Shown piece after piece: positions 51,762 to 60,055 of a DNA stretch of 64,000 bases (position 1 is its first letter; the number at the start of each line of letters is the position of its first letter). Both the position numbers and the translations under genes were made by a program. This DNA is from Bacteroides luhongzhouii (GTDB taxonomy: Bacteria > Bacteroidota > Bacteroidia > Bacteroidales > Bacteroidaceae), in the NCBI RefSeq assembly GCF_009193295.2, contig NZ_CP059973.1, positions 3,472,001 to 3,536,000 on the forward strand, given 5' to 3'. Under the pieces are notes generated by a model. That model ran no database searches, had not been told where the DNA came from, and saw only the letters and a program-made list of their open reading frames with translations.

Positions 51762-52658
51762 ATGCCGCCACGCAATAACAACCCGATGTCTGCCGTACAG
51801 AAGAAAAGAATAGTTTCCACTACAAAGAAAAAGGGAACGACTTCTTCTTCCAAAACTTCCCGTACCTCAAAAAAGGATCAGATGAAGCATCGAACTGTGA
51901 TGCCTGTCTGGATTCGTAACATTTTGGCAGTGGTGATTATCGGTTGTTTTTCCGTTGTATTCTACTATTTCTTTATCCGTCCTTATGCTTATCGATGGAA
52001 ACCTTGTCATGGTTTAAAGGAATACGGAGTTTGTATCCCTGACGGATATGATATTCATGGTATTGATATTTCTCACTACCAGGGAAAGATTGATTGGAAA
52101 AGACTGTTGCAGAATAAAGAGACGGCTACTCCTTTGCATTTTGTCTTTATGAAGGCAACAGAAGGAGGAGACCATAACGATACTACCTTTGAGGCGAATT
52201 TCGCCAATGCCCGTAACCATGGATTTATCCGTGGCGCTTATCATTTTTATATCCCTGGTACGGATGCTTTGAAACAGGCGGATTTCTTTATTCGTACGGT
52301 GAAACTGGCTTCCGGTGATTTACCTCCCGTACTTGATGTGGAAGTGACCGGACGAAAGGAAAAAAAAGAATTGCAGCAAGGCATTAAACGCTGGCTGGAC
52401 CGGGTGGAATCTCATTATGGAGTGAAACCTATTCTTTATACTTCTTATAAATTTAAAACCCGTTATCTGGACGATTCCATCTTCAATGCATATCCTTACT
52501 GGATTGCCCATTATTATGTTGACTCTGTAAGGTATCAGGGGAAATGGGACTTTTGGCAACACACTGATGTTGGGAGTGTTCCCGGCATTAAAGAAGACGT
52601 TGACCTGAACGTGTTCAATGGCTCGTTAGAGGAACTTAAAAAGCTGACAATTAAGTAG
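51762..52658 (+). CDS. GH25 lysozyme-type muramidase, membrane-anchored
   Basis: 298 residues. A basic Lys/Ser/Thr-rich N-terminus of about 47 residues (KKKGTTSSSKTSRTSKK) is followed by one membrane helix (about 50-70, NILAVVIIGCFSVVFYYFFI). The GH25 barrel then has HGIDISHYQGKIDW, FVFMKATEGG and the catalytic DVEVTG (Asp/Glu pair), FWQHTD near the end. It should cleave peptidoglycan (N,O-diacetylmuramidase) on the periplasmic side. The N-terminal tail would be cytoplasmic. It is probably a cell-wall remodelling enzyme rather than a phage lysin, as there is no phage gene nearby. Confidence 0.9.
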   Translation: MPPRNNNPMSAVQKKRIVSTTKKKGTTSSSKTSRTSKKDQMKHRTVMPVWIRNILAVVIIGCFSVVFYYFFIRPYAYRWKPCHGLKEYGVCIPDGYDIHGIDISHYQGKIDWKRLLQNKETATPLHFVFMKATEGGDHNDTTFEANFANARNHGFIRGAYHFYIPGTDALKQADFFIRTVKLASGDLPPVLDVEVTGRKEKKELQQGIKRWLDRVESHYGVKPILYTSYKFKTRYLDDSIFNAYPYWIAHYYVDSVRYQGKWDFWQHTDVGSVPGIKEDVDLNVFNGSLEELKKLTIK

Positions 52659-52734
52659 CAGGTATTTCTTTTCCCAACAACTTATCTCTTCTCTCATTTG
52701 TTATAATCGTATTATTACTAAAAAAGATACGATT

Positions 52735-54078
52735 ATGAACTTTGATATAGCTATTATTGGTGGTGGTCCTGCTGGGTACACAGCTGCCGAAAGGGCAGGG
52801 GCCAACGGATTAAAAGCCGTTCTTTTTGAGAAAAAGGCAATGGGTGGAGTGTGTCTCAATGAGGGGTGTATTCCTACTAAAACTTTGTTATATTCTGCTA
52901 AAATACTGGATAGCATCAAAAGTGCTTCCAAATATGGCGTTTCTGCCGAATCTCCTTCGTTCGATTTATCCAAAATCATGAGCCGTAAAGACAAAACAGT
53001 GAAAATGTTGACGGGTGGCGTGAAGATGACTGTGAATTCTTACGGAGTGACGATCGTGGAGAAAGAAGCTTTTATAGAGGGAGAGAAAGAGGGGATGATC
53101 CGCATCACTTGTGACGGAGAAACCTATTCCGTAAAATATTTGTTGGTATGTACCGGTTCTGATACAGTGATTCCTCCCATACCGGGGTTGTCTGGAGTCA
53201 GTTATTGGACTTCCAAGGAGGCGTTGGAGATAAAGGAACTTCCCAAGACGCTGGTCATTATTGGCGGTGGAGTGATCGGGATGGAATTTGCTTCTTTCTT
53301 CAACAGCATGGGAGTAAAGGTGCATGTGGTAGAAATGATGCCGGAAATTTTGGGAGCGATGGATAAGGAAACGAGCGGTATGCTTCGTGCCGAATATGCC
53401 AAACGGGGAGTCATTTTCTATTTGAATACGAAAGTAGTGGAAGTGAACGCTTATGGAGTCGTGATAGAAAAAGAAGGCAAGACTTCCACTATTGAAGCGG
53501 AAAAGATCTTGCTTAGTGTGGGGCGTAAGGCAAATCTATCCAAAGTGGGGCTGGACAAGCTGAATATAGAATTGCATCGGAATGGGGTCAAAGTAGACGA
53601 ACACTTGTTGACTTCGCACCCCCGCGTATATGCTTGTGGGGATATTACAGGTTATTCTTTATTGGCACATACCGCTATTCGTGAAGCGGAAGTCGCTGTC
53701 AATCATATCTTGGGACTGGAAGACCGGATGAATTATGATTGTGTTCCGGGAGTTGTTTATACCAATCCCGAGGTGGCAGGAGTGGGAAAGACAGAAGAAG
53801 AACTGATAAAATCAGGACTTTCTTACCGTGTATCCAAATTACCGATGGCTTATTCCGGTCGGTTCGTAGCCGAGAATGAGCAGGGAAACGGACTTTGTAA
53901 GCTGATTCAGGATGAAGAAGGGAAGATTATTGGTTGCCACATATTGGGAAATCCGGCGTCGGAACTTATAGTGATCGCAGGTATTGCTATTCAGAGAGGC
54001 TACACAGTGGAAGAATTCCAAAAGACTGTATTTCCGCATCCTACGGTTGGAGAGATTTATCATGAGATAATGTTTTAA
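52735..54078 (+). CDS. lpdA: Dihydrolipoyl dehydrogenase (E3)
   Basis: 447 residues. The FAD motif is IIGGGPAGYTAAERA. The redox-active disulfide is Cys40/Cys45 in GGVCLNEGCIPTKT. The NAD-binding segment is IIGGGVIGMEFASFF, and the C-terminal catalytic His-Glu pair is in HPTVGEIYHE. It reoxidises dihydrolipoyl groups on the E2 encoded downstream. It begins the gene set E3-LplA-E2-E1-flavodoxin, all on the plus strand. The spacing to lplA is 19 bases. The set therefore carries all components of one 2-oxoacid dehydrogenase complex. Confidence 0.95.
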   Translation: MNFDIAIIGGGPAGYTAAERAGANGLKAVLFEKKAMGGVCLNEGCIPTKTLLYSAKILDSIKSASKYGVSAESPSFDLSKIMSRKDKTVKMLTGGVKMTVNSYGVTIVEKEAFIEGEKEGMIRITCDGETYSVKYLLVCTGSDTVIPPIPGLSGVSYWTSKEALEIKELPKTLVIIGGGVIGMEFASFFNSMGVKVHVVEMMPEILGAMDKETSGMLRAEYAKRGVIFYLNTKVVEVNAYGVVIEKEGKTSTIEAEKILLSVGRKANLSKVGLDKLNIELHRNGVKVDEHLLTSHPRVYACGDITGYSLLAHTAIREAEVAVNHILGLEDRMNYDCVPGVVYTNPEVAGVGKTEEELIKSGLSYRVSKLPMAYSGRFVAENEQGNGLCKLIQDEEGKIIGCHILGNPASELIVIAGIAIQRGYTVEEFQKTVFPHPTVGEIYHEIMF

Positions 54079-54097
54079 CTCTTATTCTGCCTGACCT

Positions 54098-54820
54098 ATG
54101 ATTCGATGCATCTATAGTCCGTTTACTGATATTTACTTTCACTTGGCTGCGGAAGAATATCTGTTGAAGCAGGGAAATGAAGATATTTTCATGCTTTGGC
54201 AGGACACTCCTTGTGTGGTAATAGGGAAGCATCAGCGGTTACAGTCGGAAGTCGATCAGGAATGGGCGGAACGGGAGCGGGTATATATTGCCCGTCGTTT
54301 TTCCGGCGGGGGAGCAGTGTACCATGATTTGGGCAATGTCAATCTGACTTTTATAGAAACGGCTCCCCGCTTGCCGGAGTTCGTCACGTATTTGCAGCGG
54401 ACGTTGGGTTTCTTGAATTCTATGGGGCTGATGGCAAAAGAAGGCGAACGATTGGGGATTTATCTGAATGGATTGAAAATATCGGGAAGCGCGCAATGCG
54501 TACATAAAGACCGAGTATTGTATCATTGTACGTTATTGTACGATACGGACCTTACAGCGTTGCGTCAAGCATTGAATCCGGAACCGATGGTTGATGATGA
54601 AATGTTGTCGTCTGTATACGCTGTCCCTTCCGTTCGGAGTGAGGTAACTAATATCCGCAGGCATTTGTTGGCGGGGACTGTCACTGATTTCAAAGAAAAG
54701 GCTTTTCAGTATTTCAGTAAGTTGCAATCCGTCAGTGCTTTCACCAGGGAAGAGATAGAAGCCGTCAATCAGCTCCGGGAAGAGAAATATATTCAGAAAG
54801 AGTGGATATATAGTCGTTGA
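54098..54820 (+). CDS. lplA: Lipoate-protein ligase A-type enzyme
   Basis: 240 residues, shorter than E. coli LplA because it lacks the C-terminal accessory domain. The lipoate/ATP loop RRFSGGGAVYHDLGN (66-80) and the conserved Lys in NGLKISGSAQ are intact, so the catalytic domain is complete. It would attach free lipoate to the Lys44 of the E2 encoded next door. A separate accessory protein or domain may be needed for full activity in some relatives; none is seen here. Placing the ligase inside the dehydrogenase set suggests dedicated lipoylation. Confidence 0.9.
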   Translation: MIRCIYSPFTDIYFHLAAEEYLLKQGNEDIFMLWQDTPCVVIGKHQRLQSEVDQEWAERERVYIARRFSGGGAVYHDLGNVNLTFIETAPRLPEFVTYLQRTLGFLNSMGLMAKEGERLGIYLNGLKISGSAQCVHKDRVLYHCTLLYDTDLTALRQALNPEPMVDDEMLSSVYAVPSVRSEVTNIRRHLLAGTVTDFKEKAFQYFSKLQSVSAFTREEIEAVNQLREEKYIQKEWIYSR

Positions 54821-54929
54821 TGCTTGGACTGTACCGATTGCCATCCGGTTAAAATTTACTTAACTTAAAACTTTCTATTTCAGCCCATTGTTGTTATATA
54901 TCTAAGGTTGAATAATAAATTTACTGTCT

Positions 54930-56327
54930 ATGTCAAAATTCGAAATAAAAATGCCCAAGTTGGGCGAGAGTATAACCGAAGGGACTATTGTCTCTTGGTC
55001 TGTAAAGGTGGGTGACATGATTCAGGAAGACGATGTGCTTTTTGAAGTGAATACTGCTAAAGTAAGTGCGGAAATCCCTTCTCCCGTAGCAGGAAAGGTG
55101 GTGGAGATTTTATATAAGGAAGGTGACACGGTAGCTGTAGGAACAGTAGTCGCCATTATTGATTTGGATGGCGAAGAAGCATCCGGTACAGAGCCGGCAA
55201 GTGGAGGTGTTGCAAGCGAAGGAGCCGATGCCGGTCAGGTTGCTGCTAAGAATCAATCAGTGAATACTGCATCAACCCCTGTTGATACATCGAACCCCGT
55301 TGCTGTTGAGGAAGAACGTTGGTATTCTCCTGTTGTGATTCAGTTGGCGCGGGAAGCTAAGATTCCGAAAGAAGAGTTGGATGCTATACAAGGTACGGGC
55401 TATGAAGGGCGATTGAGTAAGAAAGATATAAAAGACTATATTGAAAAGAAGAAAAGAGGTGATATTGCTGAACCGAAGCCGGTCTCTGCCATTGCTGCTC
55501 CGGCTGCAAGCAAACCATCGGTTGCTGTTGCTCCCGAACCGGTAACTCCGAAAACGTCTCCGGCTACCTCTGCCCCTGCTGCACAGTCGGCTGTCACTTC
55601 ATCCAAACCATCTGCTCCTGTTGCCATGCCTGGAGTTGAAGTGAAAGAGATGGATCGTGTCCGCCGGATTATTGCCGATCACATGGTTATGTCTAAGAAG
55701 GTATCTCCTCATGTAACCAATGTGGTAGAAGTGGACGTCACCAAACTGGTGCGTTGGCGCGAAAAGAACAAAGACGCTTTCTTCCGTCGCGAAGGAGTGA
55801 AGTTGACTTATATGCCTGTGATAACCGAGGCCGTAGCGAAAGCATTGGCAGCTTATCCTCAAGTGAATGTGTCAGTAGATGGATATAATATCCTCTTTAA
55901 GAAACATATCAATGTCGGTATTGCTGTCTCTCTGAATGATGGAAATCTGATTGTGCCTGTGGTGCATGACGCCGACCATTTGAATCTGAATGGTCTGGCA
56001 GTTGCCATTGACTCTTTAGCCCTGAAAGCGAGGGATAATAAATTAATGCCGGAAGATATTGACGGCGGTACATTTACCATTACCAATTTCGGAACGTTCA
56101 AGAGCCTGTTTGGTACACCGATAATTAATCAGCCGCAGGTTGCTATTTTGGGAGTAGGGTATATCGAGAAGAAACCTGCTGTGATAGAAACACCGGAAGG
56201 CGATACGATTGCCATCCGCCATAAGATGTATCTGTCTTTGTCTTACGACCATCGGGTAGTAGACGGAATGTTAGGAGGTAACTTCCTCCACTTTATAGCC
56301 GATTACCTCGAAAACTGGCAAGGCTGA
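54930..56327 (+). CDS. 2-oxoacid dehydrogenase E2 (dihydrolipoyl acyltransferase)
   Basis: 465 residues. The single lipoyl domain is at 1-80, with attachment Lys44 in FEVNTAKVSAE. The usual Asp before that Lys (TDKA/TDKV) is Ala here. An Ala/Pro/Ser-rich linker follows, then a peripheral-subunit-binding domain (about 130-170, SPVVIQLAREAKI). A second Ala/Pro linker leads to the catalytic domain, which has RRIIADHMVMSKKVSPHVTN and the active-site DHRVVDG near the C-terminus. The core assembles into a large homo-oligomer. The substrate (branched-chain, pyruvate or another 2-oxoacid) is not fixed by sequence, but the fused E1 and gene order favour branched-chain-type acids. Confidence 0.93.
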   Translation: MSKFEIKMPKLGESITEGTIVSWSVKVGDMIQEDDVLFEVNTAKVSAEIPSPVAGKVVEILYKEGDTVAVGTVVAIIDLDGEEASGTEPASGGVASEGADAGQVAAKNQSVNTASTPVDTSNPVAVEEERWYSPVVIQLAREAKIPKEELDAIQGTGYEGRLSKKDIKDYIEKKKRGDIAEPKPVSAIAAPAASKPSVAVAPEPVTPKTSPATSAPAAQSAVTSSKPSAPVAMPGVEVKEMDRVRRIIADHMVMSKKVSPHVTNVVEVDVTKLVRWREKNKDAFFRREGVKLTYMPVITEAVAKALAAYPQVNVSVDGYNILFKKHINVGIAVSLNDGNLIVPVVHDADHLNLNGLAVAIDSLALKARDNKLMPEDIDGGTFTITNFGTFKSLFGTPIINQPQVAILGVGYIEKKPAVIETPEGDTIAIRHKMYLSLSYDHRVVDGMLGGNFLHFIADYLENWQG

Positions 56328-56364
56328 TAACTGATTGTTTCACTCATTAAGAACTTCATTCATT

Positions 56365-58401
56365 ATGAAAAAGAAATATGATATAAAAACGACGGATGTA
56401 GAAACCCTGAAAAAGTGGTATCATCTGATGACATTGGGGCGTGCTTTGGATGAAAAAGCACCGTCTTACCTGCTGCAATCCTTGGGTTGGTCTTATCATG
56501 CTCCTTACGCGGGGCATGATGGTATTCAGCTGGCCATCGGTCAGGTGTTCACTTTGGGCGAAGACTTCCTGTTCCCTTACTACCGCGATATGCTGACTGT
56601 ACTTTCTGCCGGAATGACCCCGGAAGAAATCATCTTGAATGGTATCTCGAAAGCGACAGATCCGGGCAGCGGCGGACGTCACATGTCAAACCATTTCGCC
56701 AAACCTGAATGGCATATCGAGAACATTTCTTCTGCTACGGGAACGCATGACCTTCATGCGGCCGGTGTAGCCAGAGCGATGGTATATTATGGACACAAAG
56801 GAGTCGCCATCACTTCTCACGGAGAATCTGCCACTTCCGAAGGATTTGTATATGAAGCTATCAATGGCGCCAGCCTTGAACGTCTTCCTGTCATTTTTGT
56901 GATACAGGATAATGGATATGGTATCTCTGTTCCTAAATCGGAACAGACAGCCAACCGCAAAGTTGCTGAGAACTTCTCTGGTTTCAAGAACCTGAAGATC
57001 ATTTATTGTAATGGAAAAGATGTATTCGATTCGATGAATGCCATGACTGAAGCTCACGAATATGCAAGGGAAACCCGTAATCCGGTGATTGTGCAGGCCA
57101 ACTGTGTTCGTATCGGTTCTCATTCCAACTCGGATAAACATACCTTGTATCGGGATGAGAACGAACTGGAATACGTAAAAGATGCCGATCCGCTGATGAA
57201 ATTCCGCCGGATGTTGTTGCGCTACAAACGCCTGACGGAAGAGGAATTGCAACAGATCGAAGCTGACGCAAAGAAAGAACTGTCGGCCGCCAACCGAAAA
57301 GCGTTGGCTGCTCCCGATCCTGATCCTAAGAGCATCTACGATTTTGTGATGCCCGAACCTTATCAACCACAGAAATACAAAGAAGGTACTCATGAAGCAG
57401 AGGGCGAAAAGACTTTCCTGGTAAATGCCATTAACGAGACATTGAAAGCCGAATTCCGCTACAATCCCGATACGTTCATCTGGGGACAGGACGTAGCAAA
57501 TAGAGAGAAAGGCGGTGTGTTTAATGTCACCAAAGGGATGCAGCAGGAATTCGGAGAAGCCCGTGTGTTCAGTGCGCCGATTGCCGAAGATTATATTGTA
57601 GGCACTGCCAATGGAATGAGCCGCTTTGATCCTAAAATCCATGTCGTGATAGAGGGAGCGGAGTTTGCCGATTATTTCTGGCCTGCCGTAGAACAATATG
57701 TAGAATGTACGCATGAGTATTGGCGCAGCAATGGTAAGTTTGCCCCGAATATAACGCTGCGGTTGGCTTCCGGAGGTTATATCGGTGGAGGGTTGTATCA
57801 CTCTCAAAATATAGAAGGAGCTTTGACCACATTGCCGGGAGCACGAATTGTCTGCCCTTCTTTTGCAGATGATGCAGCCGGATTGTTACGTACCAGTATG
57901 CGCTCTAAGGGATTTACTTTGTTTCTTGAACCGAAAGCATTGTATAATTCGGTAGAAGCCGCCACTGTGGTGCCGGAAGACTTTGAAGTACCTTTCGGAA
58001 AAGCACGTATCCGTCGTGAGGGTACGGATTTGAGTATTATCACCTATGGAAATACGACCCATTTCTGTCTGCATGCTGCCGAACGATTGGAGAAAGAGGG
58101 TGGTTGGAAAGTAGAAGTGATCGATATTCGTTCTCTGATTCCGCTGGATAAAGAGGCAATCTTTGAATCGGTCAAGAAGACTAGCAAAGCATTGGTTGTA
58201 CATGAAGATAAAGTATTCTCCGGTTTCGGTGCGGAGCTTGCAGCAATGATTGGTGAGGAAATGTTCCGTTATCTCGACGGACCGGTACAGCGTGTCGGTT
58301 CTACGTTTACTCCCGTGGGTTTCAATCCGATACTGGAAAAAGAAATTTTGCCGGACGAAGCTAAGATATACGAAGCTGCACGGAAATTATTGGAATATTA
58401 A
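56365..58401 (+). CDS. 2-oxoacid dehydrogenase E1, alpha and beta subunits fused
   Basis: The ATG at 56365 gives 678 residues (MKKKYDIKTTD). The N-terminal half is an E1-alpha subunit with the thiamine-diphosphate site GHKGVAITSHGESATSEG and VIQDNGYGISVP. The C-terminal half (about 350 on) is E1-beta (NAINETLKAEFRYNPDTFIWGQDV; SGGYIGGGLYHSQNIEG; VHEDKVFSGFGAELAAMI). In most organisms these are two genes; the single-chain form is found in Bacteroidetes BCKDH-like complexes. The enzyme decarboxylates a 2-oxoacid and passes the acyl group to E2. It likely yields acyl-CoA for branched-chain fatty acids or ATP. Its stop is 12 bases before the flavodoxin start. Confidence 0.93.
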   Translation: MKKKYDIKTTDVETLKKWYHLMTLGRALDEKAPSYLLQSLGWSYHAPYAGHDGIQLAIGQVFTLGEDFLFPYYRDMLTVLSAGMTPEEIILNGISKATDPGSGGRHMSNHFAKPEWHIENISSATGTHDLHAAGVARAMVYYGHKGVAITSHGESATSEGFVYEAINGASLERLPVIFVIQDNGYGISVPKSEQTANRKVAENFSGFKNLKIIYCNGKDVFDSMNAMTEAHEYARETRNPVIVQANCVRIGSHSNSDKHTLYRDENELEYVKDADPLMKFRRMLLRYKRLTEEELQQIEADAKKELSAANRKALAAPDPDPKSIYDFVMPEPYQPQKYKEGTHEAEGEKTFLVNAINETLKAEFRYNPDTFIWGQDVANREKGGVFNVTKGMQQEFGEARVFSAPIAEDYIVGTANGMSRFDPKIHVVIEGAEFADYFWPAVEQYVECTHEYWRSNGKFAPNITLRLASGGYIGGGLYHSQNIEGALTTLPGARIVCPSFADDAAGLLRTSMRSKGFTLFLEPKALYNSVEAATVVPEDFEVPFGKARIRREGTDLSIITYGNTTHFCLHAAERLEKEGGWKVEVIDIRSLIPLDKEAIFESVKKTSKALVVHEDKVFSGFGAELAAMIGEEMFRYLDGPVQRVGSTFTPVGFNPILEKEILPDEAKIYEAARKLLEY

Positions 58402-58413
58402 AAGAGAAGAATT

Positions 58414-58920
58414 ATGAAAAAGATAGGTTTGTTTTATGCTACCAAAGCCGAAAGAACGAGTTGGGTGGCAGAGAAAATACAGAAAGAGTTTGGTGAAGAC
58501 AAGATAGAAGTAGTGCCTATCGAGCAGGCTTGGCAAAATGATTTTGCAGCTTATGACTGCTTCATTGTGGGTGCTTCCACTTGGTTTGACGGAGAACTTC
58601 CTACTTATTGGGACGAACTGTTGCCGGAGCTCCGGACAATGAAATTGAAAGGTAAGAAGGTTGCTATCTTTGGTTTGGGAGATCAGATACGCTATCCGGA
58701 AAATTTTGCAGATGGAATCGGTTTGCTGGCAGAAGTCTTTGAAGGGGATGAGGCTACCTTGGTCGGTTTTACTTCTTCCGAGGGTTACACTTTCGAACGT
58801 TCCAAGGCTTTACGTGGCGAGCAGTGGTGCGGGTTGGTTGTCGATTTGGATAATCAGTCCGAACAGGCGGAAAAGAAAATCAAAGCATGGTGCCAACAGG
58901 TCAAAAAAGAGTTTGCGTAA
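58414..58920 (+). CDS. Flavodoxin
   Basis: 168 residues, long-chain flavodoxin size. The FMN phosphate loop is unusual: YATKAERTSWVAE instead of the standard (S/T)xTGxT. The isoalloxazine loops are ASTWFDGELPTYWDEL (Trp) and GLGDQIRYPENFADG (Tyr), as in other flavodoxins, and the long-chain insert SSEGYTFERSKALRGEQWCGL follows. It carries electrons at low potential. It may serve an enzyme that connects with the acyl-CoA made by the complex upstream, or reactivate methionine synthase through the stand-alone activation domain at 24623. Confidence 0.88.
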   Translation: MKKIGLFYATKAERTSWVAEKIQKEFGEDKIEVVPIEQAWQNDFAAYDCFIVGASTWFDGELPTYWDELLPELRTMKLKGKKVAIFGLGDQIRYPENFADGIGLLAEVFEGDEATLVGFTSSEGYTFERSKALRGEQWCGLVVDLDNQSEQAEKKIKAWCQQVKKEFA

Positions 58921-58942
58921 CAGCTTTGTTTCTCTTTATAAG

Positions 58943-59022
58943 ATAGTGACGCTATCCGATACAAATAGTGACGGTATATGCTATGGATAGCGTCACTATC
59001 CCACGCGTATACCGTCACTATT
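58943..59022. repeat. Four-copy AGTGACGSTATC dyad element (copy B), between convergent genes
   Basis: AGTGACGCTATC at 58945 (+), AGTGACGGTATA at 58967 (+), GATAGCGTCACT at 58986 (-) and TATACCGTCACT at 59008 (-). Copy 1 is the exact inverse of copy 3, and copy 2 of copy 4, so the perfect partners interleave. Spacings are 22, 19 and 22 bases. The core is the same as that at 7735-7809. Confidence 0.9.
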
Positions 59023-59054
59023 TTCCGCATCAATCAGAAGGCTTCTGCCGACTC

Positions 59055-59903
59055 TTATCCTTTATAAATAAACTTCACCTCTGCCCAGCGATTCTTCTCT
59101 TTATAATGAACGAAAGTCAGTCCGTTCTTCTCCGCTTCTTCGCGGATGGCAGCAATATCGTCTACATAAAATCCACTCATATAGAGTTCGGAATCTGTAT
59201 GCATGCAGGCAACATATTGCTTCATGTCATTTAGTAATATATTCCGGTTGATATTGGCAATAATAACGTCGAACGGTCCTTTCCCAATAAGGGACGAAGC
59301 ATCTCCTTCTGAAACGGTAATATCGTCTACGTGGTTCAATTCGATGTTTTCGATGGAGTTTCGTACGCACCATTCATCAATGTCGATGGCTGTACAGGGA
59401 CGTGCGCCCCGCATACGTGCGAGGATGGCAAGAATCGAAGTTCCGCAGCCCATATCGAGCAGGGATTTATCTTTCAGTTCGCTGTCTAACAATTCTTCAA
59501 TGATGAGGCTGGTAGTCTCGTGGTGTCCTGTTCCGAAGGCCATTTGAGGATTGATGACGATATCATATTCCGCTTTGGGGACATCTTGGTGGAAAGTGCT
59601 GTGGATCACACATCGGTTTCCGATAATGATGGGTTGGAAGAAATTCTTTTCCCATTCTTCATTCCAGTCCTTATCTTCCGCTTCGGTGTATGTATAAGTA
59701 ATATCCGTATCGGGTAGGGGGAACTCGGCGATGGCAATCTTGATGGCGTTTTCATCACACAATGTCTGTTGGATATATGCGGCCAGTCCGCCTTCACATT
59801 CAACAAAACTTTCAAATCCGACTTCACCCAGTATGGCAGCCAGTACATCATTGACGGTTTCGGTACAAGGCTGGGTGCGGAATGTGAACTCAAAATACTT
59901 CAT
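59055..59903 (-). CDS. prmA: Ribosomal protein L11 methyltransferase
   Basis: 282 residues. The N-terminal substrate-recognition domain (about 1-90) has the family's EDKDWNEEWEKNFFQP segment. The class I SAM methyltransferase has LDMGCGTSILAILARMRGA as motif I, an acidic AIDIDEWCV, and NINRNILL as the motif IV region (VIANINRN), with GTGHHETTSLIIE before motif I. It methylates amino groups of ribosomal protein L11. Its TATCTTTG box lies 30 bases upstream and is flanked by an 18-bp palindrome. Confidence 0.94.
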   Translation of the reverse strand: MKYFEFTFRTQPCTETVNDVLAAILGEVGFESFVECEGGLAAYIQQTLCDENAIKIAIAEFPLPDTDITYTYTEAEDKDWNEEWEKNFFQPIIIGNRCVIHSTFHQDVPKAEYDIVINPQMAFGTGHHETTSLIIEELLDSELKDKSLLDMGCGTSILAILARMRGARPCTAIDIDEWCVRNSIENIELNHVDDITVSEGDASSLIGKGPFDVIIANINRNILLNDMKQYVACMHTDSELYMSGFYVDDIAAIREEAEKNGLTFVHYKEKNRWAEVKFIYKG

Positions 59904-59932
59904 AGTTGTTTTTAATTCTGGTGAATAATGTG

Positions 59933-59964
59933 CAAAGATAGTTAGAAATAGGGATTTCCCTATT
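59933..59964 (-). promoter_or_regulatory. prmA promoter with adjacent palindrome
   Basis: TATCTTTG on the minus strand at 59933-59940. AATAGGGATTTCCCTATT at 59947-59964 is a palindrome with eight-base arms, placed at the upstream edge of the promoter, where an operator could lie. Confidence 0.45.
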
Positions 59965-60006
59965 ATCCTTTGGGGAAAATCTCCCCCGGACGAAAAATCT
60001 CTTCCT

Positions 60007-60014
60007 TATCTTTG
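60007..60014 (+). promoter_or_regulatory. -7 box of the operon starting at 60056
   Basis: TATCTTTG on the plus strand, 42 bases before the ATG. It is divergent from the prmA promoter, with 66 bases between the two boxes. Confidence 0.6.
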
Positions 60015-60055
60015 TAACGTGAATAAGTTTAAGTAATTACATAAACCGAGATGAT

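Noticed and set aside
51762..52658. Phage endolysin for the GH25 gene
   Set aside because: No holin, tail or other phage gene is nearby, and the protein has a membrane anchor with a cytoplasmic tail, which fits a cellular enzyme.
7731..59022. Repeat arrays as possible CRISPR arrays
   Set aside because: Units are direct neighbours with 22-23-bp periods and no unique spacers of 30 bp or so, there are only four copies, and no cas gene is present.
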